A DNA stretch of 64,000 nucleotides, taken from positions 21,335,996 to 21,399,995 of the forward strand of contig OU964926.1 of the NCBI GenBank assembly GCA_918807975.1, read 5' to 3'. The DNA comes from Aplidium turbinatum (lineage: Eukaryota > Chordata > Ascidiacea > Aplousobranchia > Polyclinidae). Positions 1 through 11,435 of the stretch are shown one piece after another. Made by a program: the position numbers and the translations under genes. Position 1 is the first letter of the stretch. Each line of letters begins with the position of its first letter. The notes under the pieces were generated by a model. That model was not told the DNA's origin and did not search any database. It saw only the letters and a list, made by a program, of their open reading frames with translations.

Positions 1-2183
1 CGTTAAATATTATCTATGCTACATCAAAGCCTCTTGCGTTTCAACGACAGACATTGGAATTGATTGCAGTCGCACTTGCACAATGCAATCAATTAGCGTT
101 TTGTCCCACATTCGTTAATTACACGCCTCGCTTTTCTTTGTTGGTGTATATTGCGTTACTTTCGCAGGTTAATTAAGTGGGCAAAGTACAAGAAGTCAGT
201 AGCCTACACCCTGCTTGGTTAGTTAATATCAATGTGTTCCACATTACGACAGTTCGTCTGTCACTGTGGCCTAAACTTATTTTATTTCTTTTATGTGTTT
301 GAAAATGCAACACAATAGCAGACTATACGTGACACACAAAAAATAAACAGGGTTGTATAACTACATCCTGAGTCAGACTGTTAGATTTTAACTAAATTTG
401 GTTTGGTAGAAACATGATTGAAAGATTGATTTCGAAATATCTTTGCTTTAAACACTGGTTTGTTTTATTTTTTCAAAATATCACGACAATACACTGGAAC
501 CGTGCATTCCATAGTGAAATGAGAGAAAAAAGAAGCGAAAGACCATTCAAGGTCACCAACCATATTTTATCTCTTGTCAATTTGTAGTCTATAACCTATC
601 CTGTCTTACGGCTGCGTTGTGTCGTTCTACATCTGTTACAACATCACATGAATACTATGCACGTATTAGTAGCAACAAGTTTTTGTTGTACAGTTCAATG
701 CTTAACTATCACATGAATATGTTTTTTTTTTCAACTAAAATTCACACAACTTCTCTTCGTAGCGTTAGGTTACGTACATATAGCTTAACAGTGCAAATTG
801 TATCTTTTGCGATATCACGGAAGATCTTGATTTCTTCAAGGTAAACTACTAAGCTATCAAGTCATCGCTGTAGATATTTATATAATTCGTTCTTCCGATG
901 TAAACAATAAACTGTGACGCATTCTTACTTTGAATTTTTGGATTTTTCAGGATTCTCCACAGATTTCAAAATGTGGAAATTTAACACTGCCCAAAAAGAA
1001 AAGTTTATGCACAAGGCATGAATAGTGGAAACTTTACTTTTAAATTTAACACAACAGAATGTATGCATGGAAGCATCTTTCTCTATTTTTCTTGTAATGA
1101 ATGCATGATAGTCTCATGGCATCGACTGATTTGTTGTTCTAGTTATGATCAACATTCTAATTTGACCATTTCATTTTCTTAAGTCCGCCGTATGCTGTGT
1201 AGTATATTTCCACAGGTATTATGGCTTTAGGCGCACAAATTTTTGTTTGAAAGTTAAAAAATATTGACTTAAACCTATATATAAAAGTATGCAACATGCT
1301 TTTACGTTAGTAGCGAATTTCATCTTTCAGAAAATTCCATAATTTGGTTGTGTGAAACTGAAACACTTGTCAAGTTATTCAATTCCATAATTCTCCCTTT
1401 CCGGAATTTCTGAAATCATATAGGAGTCCATGTGTTAAAACTTCGATCCATTAAACGTCTGCTAGAGAGCAATGAATAGTACCGTCAAAAAAGAGTTTCA
1501 TTGGCTATTTCTTCAACTCCAAAAAAGCTTTATCAAAGTTTTATGGGCTTGCCTTTTTTCCTGTTAAGAAAAAGTGGGTAAAAACTCCAGCTATGCTTTG
1601 GTGTGGTCTGAGTGCTCACATTTTTTGTCTGCATTTAAATTTTTTACTAGCCAATGATTACTTGGTGAGCTATAGAAGCAGTAAAAGATCCAGCGGGCGG
1701 AAGGGGGCACTTGGTCACCCACCTTCTAAAAATCGGGAACAAAGCATGTAGGCTAGTTATTTTCCTTTTTGCAATTTTTTTCGATCGCTTTGCTCGCTTA
1801 AGCCCAATTTATCGACCAAGTTGGCGGTACAGCGCACGTAAGGTTTCAGAAATGGATGTAAGAAAGACACTTTTTTATATGCTTTTGTTTTGAGCCTAGG
1901 TTTTGAGGTAAAATGTGTCTTATGGGCCAGAAGAAGCTGGGGGCTACCTCAGTGAATTTGCGAAACTCAAAGTAGCCTACAGAACACTGTACACACCTAC
2001 AACAAAAAAATTATTGAAGTCCTTCTGTGGTTGTTAATGAAAAACTATTTTATACGTAAGTTTAATTTTAAACAAAAACGTGCCACTCAAACTTCTACGA
2101 AAGTCAAGTTTTGGTGAATTTGATCATATAGCCACAAGCTGTGCGTCTTGATGAAAAAAAACATCGTTGGACTAAGATTAAGG
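1..2183. other. No gene recognised
   Basis: AT-rich intergenic or intronic DNA. Short open frames here lack splice sites or family resemblance. I saw no repeat with matching ends, no tRNA and no convincing promoter. Confidence 0.5.
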
Positions 2184-2580
2184 TACCCTTCCCCAATAAG
2201 GCCCGCCATTTTGATTTTGTCGCAGATTGATTATGAAATGAAAAAAGCGGTTACCAATGTGTGTTTTACTGTGTTTTAGCACCTTTAAAGCACTTCTTCA
2301 AAACAAATTTAATAACATATTGACCACAGTTTTAAAATGTTTTGAGCCATAAATTGCTGAAAAAAAACAATACACAACATCAAAACAGTGAAAAATCCCG
2401 AAACCAATTTATTTACATTGTTTATTGCAAAAAGAAATGTTAGACTTCACACTGTGATTTCAAGTAAGTTCTTTTCCAATCAAGCGTAAGTTCGTGCACA
2501 CAAGGCTTTTTTCAATCACAAGTTCAAATAAATTTCTTCAAAATTTTTTTTTTCAACAATAAAACATTTACATATCACAA

Positions 2581-4310
2581 TTAGGGCATACAAATTAATT
2601 CATCATCATCTTTTGTTAAACCAACACAGTCTTCATGGTACCATATTTTGCAACTTTCACATTGCCTCATGTCGGAGACTGTATTTTTTGAACCTACTGG
2701 GCAATACCAATCTCCTACACTTGAACGTCTTTGCATATTTACTGCTTTTCCATTTCGTTTTGCCTTTTTCCTCCCTTTTCCATTAGAGTCAAACAGAGAC
2801 TTCGATACAGTTGTTGCTCGATATAATTAACGCTCTTTTTTCTTTGCTCCCGCTTCTTGTTTAGGGTATTTGCTGACGGTGTAGCCATAACTCTATGAAA
2901 TGGTGTTGATATGGGGGGCTGTGTTGAGATCCTATTCCTTGTTGACGGTTGTGGAGACATCTCATGACTTGTTGACGGTTGTGGAGACATCTCATGACTT
3001 GTTGACGGTTGTATAGAGACACCTCATGACTTGGTGGTGGCTGTGAAAACATGTCATGACTCGGTGATGGCTGTGAAAACATGTCATGACTCGGTGATGG
3101 CAGCTGAGATTGATCACCGACTGTATGGTCAATGTTGGTGACATCACTTGAAGCAAAGGCATGGTCAGGAATAGCCTTGTCATCAAATGGAAAAGTTCCA
3201 CATTTTTGAAAGCCACAATGAATATTAGATTTTGTCATGGTTTTGCACCAAACAGATGAAAATATTTTACCAAATAATTCCTTAGTGGGTGACCTATCTG
3301 GTCGCAGTCTCCAAAAATTGAGAACTTCTTCCTCCCAGTAGTGCTCAAAGGCTCTAAATGCTGACACATCCAGGGGTTGAAGCTCATGAGTTGTGTTGGA
3401 TGGAAGACAAAGCAATACTACTTCGTACTTGTCTGCCTCATCCACAATGTCTGGAGACACGTGACTTTGACCCCATCAAAGACCAGAAGAATCTTTCCCG
3501 GCAATTTAAACTTGGCAAAATGTTGCAGCCACTTTATAAATAATTCATGCGTCACGCTAACCCTTTTCTACCATCTCAAAACATGATAGAAGAGGTAGAT
3601 TGTCACCAAAGCTTTCTCGCCTGTTCTTGCCTTTGAAAAGAATTATGGGTGGAATTGTTCCTCCAGCAGCGGTGACACAAGCTACAACTGTTACATTTTC
3701 ACCATGTTCGGTTGCCACAAGATGGACCCTTTTCTGCCCCTTTTGTGCAATTATAGCCTGCTGATGATGCAAGGACAAACGGCAGCCTTTCTCATCCAAA
3801 TTGTAAATTCGGTGAGGTTGATCAAAAAGTTCCATTTTTTCCAATACCTTTTTTAACTTGGTATAGTAGTCCTTTACAATAAACCGATTCAACTTTTGTG
3901 CACGGACAGGATTCATATGCTGAGCTTTACGTCTTCGTATAGTTCTGGCCATCGCTGCATGAATAGACGGAACCATTTTTCACCTGCCAAATTATCTGTA
4001 AAGGGGTGTTCCAGGCCATTTTTATCCACAAAGTCAAAAACAAATTTTCGAATCCTTTTCGCAGTTAATGGTATAACTCAATGTCAGAAAAACGAATAAT
4101 TCTTTTTGCCAATTCTTTTTCCACATCAGTAGAAAGCAATGATTTTCTTTCCATTCTTTTATCATGTGAACCACTCTGAAGATGATTCCTCAAGTTCTAC
4201 GAGGTATTATAAAACGTTTGGATGCCTCTCTTACAGATACACCATGTCGGTTTACTGCTTTCATACAATTTTTTAGAGATTCTGCTGTCCATGAGATATC
4301 ACAAATAGGA
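2581..4310 (-). pseudogene. Decayed pogo-type transposase with DDE_1 core and PHD-like C-terminus
   Basis: Read on the minus strand from about 4310, the order is as follows. A psq/CENP-B-type helix-turn-helix begins with WTAESLKN. A linker contains GLEHPFTDNLAGEKWF. The DDE_1 core has YNLDEKG and PPIILFKGK, then an FDG...SHVS segment, and then THELQPLDVS, supplying the expected acidic residues. A low-complexity tail encoded by 30-bp repeats follows. The end is a cysteine/histidine stretch, MRQCESCKIWYHEDC, that resembles half of a PHD finger, with a stop at 2581-2583. The frame changes several times, including just after the helix-turn-helix and in the tail, so the gene is dead as it stands. 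It is a plain DNA transposon gene, not a host gene, although its PHD-like tail is less common. Confidence 0.8.
2941..3100. repeat. 30-bp tandem repeat inside transposase
   Basis: About five 30-bp units lie head to tail. The first three share the core GTTGACGGTTGT and CATCTCATGAC. The later ones have drifted to GGTGATGGCTGTGAAAACAT. They encode the SHEMSPQP/SHDMFSQP-like low-complexity segment on the minus strand. This is a likely slippage site. Confidence 0.85.
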
Positions 4311-4325
4311 GCCGTTTTATAAGTG

Positions 4326-4664
4326 TCACAGGGCACAATACAACTTATTAGATCTGTGATAGGCAAGAAAAAACTTCAGTAATCCAAAAACAAATGATGA
4401 AATATAATAAACAAAAATAAATAAATAATAATAAATAAATAATAATATAAATAAACAAATGATGAAATATAAATGATGAAATATAATAAAAGCGAACCCC
4501 AATTTTCTCAAAACTGGCAACAAGTAAGTTATTTTGTGCCCTAACCACACGATGGCGGTATTTTGACCTGAGGTTGTGTTTGCTAGCTGCCAGTAAGTGA
4601 GTATCAACTACACTGTCCTTCTCCTAACAGCCCTTACAAGCGCACAATTATTGAATGCCAAGGG
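4326..4664. other. AT-rich spacer within pogo element
   Basis: Runs of AATAAATAAT and duplicated AAATGATGAAATATAA words occupy 4385-4490. The open frames over it are products of this simple sequence. No gene is seen. Confidence 0.6.
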
Positions 4665-5439
4665 TACCTGCCCTAATAAGGCCCATGCGGGCCCATGGCT
4701 GATTTTGATGGGCTTTGTTAGGGCAACTTTTCACAAACACTTCAACGTAAACTACCTATATACACTACCCAAGAAAGGTCAATATGTCAATACATGTTGA
4801 AACTTTAGACCCTTTAGCATATCCTGAAACTCTAACAAAGGTAGAAAACAAACACCACTTACAGAAACACGCATTTGATTAAGTACTGAACAAAATTTTA
4901 TTTCTGTAAGATAGCTTTCAAACATTTACAAATGCGCCCTGCTGGAATGTGGCTTCTTCTAGGAAACCGAATTACTTTTCTGTTCATTCACGTGATTATA
5001 GCAGCCAATCAGATTACAACAGCTGTTCCTTGCTTGCTTTGGTTTTCCAGATATGAAAGGGTGGGCCTTATTTAGGCACAGGCCTTATTTATGCAGAGTA
5101 CGTTACACAAAAAAACACTAAAATAAAGTTAAATTTTTTTTGCAAATTTTGTTTTGGCACACCTCTCCCAGACTGCCTACCAATATTTGGTTTTCCAGAC
5201 TGCAACTTTTGTATTGTTCATTTCGTTTCCCAAATCTTACTTTTTTGAAACTTTGGTACCCTCAAAAATTGTTTTTTAGATCTGCTACTGTGTGGACAAA
5301 CAACCAATCTCTTAACCTTCAACAATTCCTAAGGGTGTTAGGCAGTAGGCAATTTAGGGGGAAGGATAAAGGGCGATGGCCCCCTCCTAATGATCAGGAA
5401 AAAAAGTAAAATTTTGCAAAAAAAAAAAGTTATGATGCA

Positions 5440-6105
5440 ATGATGAACGTTAGAAACTGCGCAACTGTGTTGCAAGACCTAAGGGGCGATAATAGGCTTT
5501 TTCTCCAACTTTTTGGCAAGGCTTGCTCAGTTTTTGGCGAAGAAATCCGAATGCTCTGGAGAGCACCTAAACAACAACATCGACCTAACATTCCAGCTGA
5601 AACTGCGGAGGTCTATTTCAAACGAACAGTTTTTCTTCCTTTTCTTGACAATTGCATGACACAAATTCACGACAGATTCAATGAGCACTGCTCGCTAGCT
5701 TTTAAAGTCAGCACATTTCTACCTTCATTGATTCATGAAGATGAGGACTGCCTGATCGACGAGATTTTTGACTTCTACCATGGAATGCTGGATGTTGAGC
5801 CAAGCAATTGCTTTGCAGCTACTATTGAATTGCGAAGATGGAGAGCGAATTGGCTTGCAGTTTCTGTGGATAAACGACATGCGACTTTTGTGGATGCGTG
5901 TCAAGCTGCTGAACAACTCGGCACTTATCCGATTATCCATAAATTACTTGGAATCTTTGCTACGCTTCCAGTTACAACTGCCTCCAATGAGCGATGTTTC
6001 AGTTCACTAAAGTACCTGAAAAATTATTACCGCACGACCATGACCGAGCTACGTTTGGATGGTCTAGCTCAGATGTATTTAAACAAGGATGTTGTACTCG
6101 AGTAG
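5440..6105 (+). pseudogene. hAT transposase, C-terminal part
   Basis: This 221-codon open frame keeps the second half of a hAT transposase. The hAT dimerisation region is near the end: LLGIFATLPVTTASNERCFS, followed by SLKYLKNYYRTTMTELRLDG and LAQMYLNKD. The closest architecture I recall is the 52-kDa PRKRIP-type group of hAT-derived proteins. The BED finger and first catalytic part are absent, so the Met at 5440 is not a true start. It lies wholly inside the element at 5343-6644 and shares its target duplication, which argues for a transposon remnant and not a domesticated gene. Confidence 0.85.
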
Positions 6106-6565
6106 CCTATGATGCAGTCATTGATATATTTGCCAAGCGCAGCCATCGCATTAAACTGTAAATTGTCATTGCGAATCGCCGAGAATGTTCAAAAGGTAGG
6201 CTATTCGAGGTCGGAAGGACTAACTTATTGTTTATGTTCTGAAGTGTTTGATATGTTTTGTTGCGGTTCATTGATTGGAACAGTAACTTACTTCTGCGGA
6301 TTCGCTCTTGATTTTGGACCCCCTCCCCTCTTTCTGTCGGTATTCTGACGATTTCAGCTAAACCCCTCCCTCCGTTCTGACGCATCATATGACATTTTAG
6401 TATAGCCTCCCTATTTGAAGAGTCAAACAAGTTTAATTTTAACCCAAGTAGAAAACAATTGAACCAATTAACAGCCATTTTCACCAAATTTAAGCTTTCT
6501 GTGCACTATCGTTGAGACTACCCCGTGTGTACTAACCCCAGACCCCCATTGGCTTCCAGCCGTCG

Positions 6566-6588
6566 AGTCAGCCGCTACGCGGCTGACT
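6566..6588. other. 10-bp stem hairpin
   Basis: AGTCAGCCGC pairs perfectly with GCGGCTGACT across a 3-nt loop. The hairpin is inside the subterminal part of the hAT element and may be a transposase-binding or foldback feature. Confidence 0.7.
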
Positions 6589-6652
6589 GACACAATGTCT
6601 TGCCCCCCCCCCCCCCCCTAACAAACTTTTTAAATACGCCACTGGTGTTAGG

Positions 6653-7635
6653 GTGGGCTATGCCAATTTCGCATCTACTCTTGAACAAAACACGGCTTCA
6701 TTTTCATTTTATTTTTTTTGAAAATGTTTTTATACATGGGCTAAGTTAATGCTGTAGTTTAACAATTGAATCTTGGAGAGTCTTGCTCAAAGTAATTGTT
6801 TTTTCAAATTCTTATTAGTTTGAATACTTGATGACGTAGGTGCAGAGAGTTTACGGCATCTAGAACTGTTGCAATAATTTAATCCACTTTGTTGTTGCTA
6901 ATGTTTAATAGGCCTACTATCATTAAAGAAGACAACTGTTGTTTTTTTAATAATTTTTAAGGTTAGGCTTGGAAAAACAGTAGTTAGTTTAGCTTTATTT
7001 ACGTCGAAACGGAAACCGAGCGACGAATTTGAAAGACTTCTTCCATAACTGCCAATAGGCCTACTGTTGTAAAACTTACGCACGCACGCATATTTACGTT
7101 TTAACCTCTAAGCGTCTGCATTTGGGGTCGCGTGATACGTCGCAGTCAAAGTCATTATTTTTGAACGCAGCAGGTGAATAAACGATGAAGGCATAATTAG
7201 TTAGACTAAAATATAGATGAGAATCAAAGTACAAATAAACCTATTAAAAGCTTTTTTAGTTACATATGCAATTTGTTAAACAACAAATATTGTTAAAAAT
7301 AGTGAAAAAAAAAATAAACACTGTGTAAAGCTTTTTAAAAAGAGACAACTATCACATTTTTAAATGGTCATAAAGTTGTAGGGTACTGAAAGCAGTCGCT
7401 AAACTGTTGAAATCAATGGTTATCGGTAACTTAAAACAAGTTAAGAGTTGTTCGTTTGAAGTGAAGCTAGCAAGTTCAACTGCCAAGTTACCATCAAGCA
7501 ATAGATATTTGATTGGGGCAAAAATGATAAAATTTGATTACGATCTCTTGCGCTATCATATTCCTGGCTACCTTGGGCCCCCGAGGCCACGTCTATGTTC
7601 GGAATCACATCTTAAAACTTCATTCCCAACAACAT
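6653..7635. other. No gene recognised
   Basis: AT-rich DNA without repeat ends or convincing exons. At 7636 an ATG opens 16 codons and a partial codon that runs into GTAATG. Phase-compatible coding follows an acceptor at 8563, but the pair is too small to call. Confidence 0.4.
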
Positions 7636-7701
7636 TATGTCTGGAGCGACTGATCAGCCGAGACAACTTGCCTCAACAATGACAAAGTAATGTAGGTGGC
7701 T

Positions 7702-7937
7702 CAGGGCCGGATTTAGCTGATGGGGGGCTTGGGGCACTTTTAGATCGGGGGCCCCCGTGCAAAAATACTTCTACGTCTACCGTAGCATTAATCCAGCACT
7801 GCACAGCATTTTGCAGGAACTTCAAAGGCTGAAAGAAAAAAAAATGACACAAAATCACATTTTTCCACGTAGGGGGCCTTTTAAATGTCGGGGGGTCCGG
7901 GGCACCTGCACCCTCTGCCCCCCTAAATCCGGGCCTG
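7702..7937. mobile_element. Non-autonomous hAT element (family 1)
   Basis: The 236-bp element has ends CAGGGCCGGATTTAG and CTAAATCCGGGCCTG. Perfect 8-bp duplications AGGTGGCT lie at 7694-7701 and 7938-7945. A second copy is at 54892-55150. There is no coding capacity. Confidence 0.95.
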
Positions 7938-7992
7938 AGGTGGCTAGAGACAGAACGTGTTGCGAAAACATTAGACTCATGTATTTAAAGGG

Positions 7993-8019
7993 CAGCGTCT
8001 GCAGACGTTGAATCAATGC
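7993..8019. repeat. Palindromic repeat copy 1
   Basis: The core CGTCTGCAGACG is followed by TTGAATCAATG. The left arm is degraded. It is one of five copies; the cleanest are at 31024-31057 and 31888-31933. Confidence 0.75.
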
Positions 8020-8678
8020 AAAAATGACAAATTTTGTTGTTTTTGTGTGTTTTGAGATCATCGGCTTCTTTCCTTATGCAGTGGCTATCTTTAGTTGGTT
8101 TACATCGTTTTCGAAATCGTAAACTATTTTCTTTTGGGCTCAGCGTTATCTCGTTTGCTTTACGCCTAAATGCAAATTTCCAAAGGTGAAAAACAATACT
8201 CCAAAAAGTTGCTTAAGATTGTTTTGTGTTAATAATTGTAAAAAATCTGTCAATAAGTTATTTTTCAACAGTTGAACGTGTTACAAAAGTGTCCAACATA
8301 CATAATCAGTGTTGATTACAATTTGTCAGTGATAATAAACATCGGTGGAATAGTTAATTAAAGTGATAACTGGGTGTTGACATACTGAACTCTGGAAATT
8401 TAATCATGCACTCATCAAAGATATTAGTGCTCATTTGGCATTTTTAATCACAGTTAATTATACACATAAGATATGAATACGACTTTCTGTCGTAGCTAAA
8501 TATTATTTAAGGTTGGAGTTGTATTCCAATCTCATTCGGTGACTGATCTGTCATTGCAGAGATATTACGGTTCAGCCCATATCTTTAGCTTACCAAATTG
8601 AAATGCAAAGATTTATATAGAGAAAAGTACTTTAAAAAAATGTTGTCAAGTGTTTTTAGATCTTTTCTTTGGTCTTCA
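8020..8678. other. No gene recognised
   Basis: AT-rich spacer. An acceptor-like TTGCAG at 8557-8562 is noted under 6653-7635. Nothing else was seen. Confidence 0.4.
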
Positions 8679-8790
8679 GTTCAGCTCAGTTTGTTTTTAT
8701 TTTTGACCATCACAACGAAAAATAATATGCTAAACACAGCAGAGGTCTATAACAAGGTAGAAGCAACAAAATGCGAACCTTATAACGTGC
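8679..8790 (-). repeat. 3'-end-like dispersed repeat, minus copy
   Basis: Read on the minus strand, it shares the block CGTTATAAGGTTCGCATTTTG through GATGGTCAAAAATAAAAAC and CTGAACTGAA with copies at 51502-51605 and 56930-57043. The AATAAA word and the tail of CTGAA-type repeats suggest the 3' end of a LINE or SINE family. Confidence 0.6.
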
Positions 8791-8897
8791 TTGATACCGA
8801 AACAGGATAATCGGTTTAAAATATGGCACGTCTAAAATCTAAATGCTATTTTTGTTAACTCGAAATTACATTGATTGACATTTATTTTTGTTGCGAG

Positions 8898-8904
8898 TAT
8901 AAAT
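8898..8904 (+). promoter_or_regulatory. Candidate TATA box
   Basis: TATAAAT within GAGTATAAATACAC, about 44 bp upstream of an ATG that opens a 27-codon exon ending at a splice donor. Confidence 0.4.
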
Positions 8905-8947
8905 ACACATATTCAGCAAAGTCAGATAAAACAAACGATAACGCAGA

Positions 8948-9028
8948 ATGTGTGGATACTGCAACGGGTGGCTGCGAAGTGACCTGGAAGGTCATCTAGT
9001 CGAGCAGCCACCCTCAACAAAAGAAAAG
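8948..9028 (+). CDS. Candidate first coding exon of an unknown gene
   Basis: An ATG follows a TATA-like box and gives 27 codons starting MCGYCNGWLRSDLEG. The exon ends in AAG before GTAACA, phase 0. No signal peptide or known domain is visible; two Cys are close to the start. The next exon is not settled. Acceptors at 10582 and 10773 are open in some frames but do not give a clear, phase-matched continuation; a 56-codon open frame at 10712-10882 (MVTQNHQISSFKYK...) is one candidate. A LINE remnant lies between. The short length and missing continuation keep this uncertain. Confidence 0.35.
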
Positions 9029-9269
9029 GTAACAAATTAAACATAAAAGAAGCAGTCAAAGAAGCGAGGCAAAATAATTTAAAACATAAGTTTACGGTAT
9101 AGTTGCTTGAATGAAAACAAAATGCATCATCTCATAAGAGATCTATATAGTCCTGAAGCCATCATCATTAGTAATACGATAGTAGTAAATTTTTATAAAG
9201 ATCTTTAAAGGAGTTAGGTGAGTTTTTTTTCATTTTCAATGGGATTGAATTCCAAATTTCCACACCTCG

Positions 9270-10050
9270 TCGTCGTCGTGTGAGCCTCTGGGGCGGAGGG
9301 TCTATCTTTTTACCACTCCAGATTCACGATGTTCCCGGACTACACTGGAAGGGTACTAGAGAGCAGCCAGTCTTTGGTTTCATCATCCATGACACGCAGA
9401 CCTTCCACTCCGTTGGGTGGCTTGAAGATGGTGCAATCGTTGATGATGTGGTCTGCGGTCTGTTCCTCAGCACCACATTCACAGGAGGAGGAAGAGGCCA
9501 TTCCCCATTGGTGCATGGTTGAGCAGAGCGGAGCGTTGAGCATGGTTTCCACACCTGTATACTTGAAACTACGTTGAAGTTTTGAAGATAAGTATTGAGG
9601 AACATAAAAATTATCCTTGTCAATTGCATTTCTGGTATTGCAAGAATGAACATTTTTTTGCTTTTTTAAAATAATTAGAAAAAGTACATGGTAGTGAATT
9701 GCTTTCATATTTATGCATTAATTTTGAAGTTTCGAGTTTGAACAAATCTTTTATTTTAAGAACATTTAGTTGTTTGAAATATGGAGTCACGTGATCCGAC
9801 CATTTACCTCCCGCAACTATATTTATTGCTTTGTTTTGGAATGCTTGGAGTTTGTCGACATGTGTCTTAAAAGTGGAACCCCATATTGTTATTGCATATT
9901 GTATATGGGGATGAACAAGCGAGTGATATAATTGAAGTCTGGTTTTCGGAGGAATGAAAGACTTCAATTTAGACAAGATGCCAACGGACCGAGCAAGTTT
10001 CAATTTTAGATCATTGATGTGGGGTTTAAACGAGCGCCGCTGTGTTTATA
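9270..10050 (-). mobile_element. Non-LTR (LINE) 3' ORF2 fragments, possibly two fused families
   Basis: On the minus strand, 10050-9620 encodes the region downstream of the reverse transcriptase core: PHINDLKLKLARSVG, then LYHSLVHPHIQYAITIWGS and an FQNKAI segment. This is typical of CR1/Jockey-type LINEs. Below about 9560 the protein changes to MHQWGMASSSSCECG and ADHIINDC, the cysteine/histidine tail of LINE ORF2. The frame is broken and both ends are missing. The change at about 9555 may be a junction between two LINEs or between two parts of one element. Confidence 0.75.
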
Positions 10051-10326
10051 TGTCAAATGTACACGCAGTTTTCTTTGAAGCTGCACGTTTTTTGAGTGAT
10101 GTAAGTTTCCAACATCATTGCATTGATAAGTTGAAGAAGTCATTGAAATTTTGACTGGATTTAAAAGGTTAAAAGCAGTTGTTGGTAGGCTATAAAATAG
10201 CTTTATATAACATTTTTGTTTAACTCACTACCAGATGGCATTGAATCTCTTGTATCTGATTCTGTTTAAAAGCCATCGGAAGGTAGCCTACTGCAAAAAA
10301 AGAACTTAAATTGTAGTTCGTACATT

Positions 10327-10529
10327 CAGGGCCGTTGAGAGGGTATTTTGGGCCCGGCACCCCTGAAATTCTCGGTCCCAAAACCAAGAAACTTCTAAGA
10401 AAATAGCATTAAATCCAAATGCGTGGTGGTTTCTCAAGTTTTCGAGCCCTTTGGAAACGTCTGGGGCCCTAAAGTCATTCCAGGCCCGGGCCCAAAACTA
10501 CCTTCTGACCACCCCTATCAACGCTGTTG
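10327..10529. mobile_element. Non-autonomous hAT element (family 2)
   Basis: The 203-bp element has ends CAGGGCCGTTGAGAGG and CCTATCAACGCTGTTG. Perfect 8-bp duplications CGTACATT lie at 10319-10326 and 10530-10537. It is related by its ends to the longer element at 48740-49546. Confidence 0.92.
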
Positions 10530-11010
10530 CGTACATTTAAGTACCTCGTTCAAAGATCACGTTGGTTTTTGATAATAACGTTACACAGAAAAACAGCAGG
10601 TGAAGGCTCCGAAACGATTTTTGAAAACCCAAGGCTTGAATTGCTAACTCAAGATCGTGTAAAACTAATCGGAACTCTATTCGGTGAATTCTTGTTCAAA
10701 ATATAAAACCAATGGTAACACAAAACCATCAAATTTCATCATTTAAATACAAAGCCATCGCTTCAGGTTGCAGCAACAAAGAAAGACAGGTTGACGAACA
10801 TCTATTTGATGCAAACATGCAAGAAAGGAAAGTGGTCCATGAGGTTTTTCACTTAAAACATGATGAAATCTCAACAAAGTGAAAAAGCGAAGACGTGGGA
10901 TGAAAAATCCTGTTTACTAAACACATCATGTAGTAAAATTGCTAAAGTAGGCTGGAGATGCAAAAACGTAGACCTACATTGAAAACAATAAGATTTGCTT
11001 TTTAGATTGG

Positions 11011-11038
11011 TTCAGCGTCTAGAGACGTCGAATCGATG
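11011..11038. repeat. Palindromic repeat copy 2
   Basis: Diverged copy with core CGTCTAGAGACG followed by TCGAATCGATG. Confidence 0.6.
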
Positions 11039-11435
11039 CAACAAAGAATTAATTTTAACAGCTGAGTGCGTTGTAAGAAATCGTGTAATTGTGGTGTTGC
11101 ATGATATTGCATATAGCAACATCAATTTTTAAAAATTTGCATCTCTGCTTACACGTTCTTTTTTTCAATATTGCAAACCTTATGTTTTAACAAACGCTTT
11201 TCGCTACCGGTAGGCTATATCCAAATTAAAAAAAAAATAACTCGATGCTTTACTTGGAACGGTAGCAGCAGTCAGTATAGGCTAGCGTTAGGTCGCTTCG
11301 TCTAAGCATATCCAAAAGTATTTTTTTTAAGCTGCTTTATTCGTCAAAATAAAAAAATCAGCAACCTCTCAAGCATATATACTTGCTCCACATACAGCAA
11401 AAATGACAAGACTTCACTTATTTTAAGAAAAGGAA

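Larger units (their letters stand above)
2186..5098 (-). mobile_element. pogo/Tigger-like DNA transposon
   Basis: The element lies between TA dinucleotides at 2184-2185 and 5099-5100. Both ends carry an imperfect inverted repeat whose inner part reads AATAAGGCC. The interior holds a minus-strand transposase of the DDE_1 type. A second end-like sequence in the same orientation as the left end starts at 4667, again after TA. The right 430 bp could therefore be a separate small non-autonomous copy abutting the larger one. TA target sites and a DDE_1 transposase are what pogo-group Tc1/mariner elements have. The assignment is firm, but the exact right border is less so. Confidence 0.75.
5343..6644 (+). 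mobile_element. hAT transposon with transposase remnant
   Basis: Perfect 8-bp duplications GTGTTAGG lie at 5335-5342 and 6645-6652. The ends read CAGTAGGCAATTTAGGGGG on the left, and on the right the reverse complement of CAGTGGCGTATTTA. The interior codes for the C-terminal part of a hAT transposase on the plus strand. A poly-C run sits next to the right end. The length of 1302 bp is short for an autonomous element, so this is an internally deleted copy. Confidence 0.9.

Noticed and set aside
4326-4607. 93-codon hydrophobic open frame on the minus strand
   Set aside because: It is the translation of AATAAATAAT simple sequence in the pogo element.
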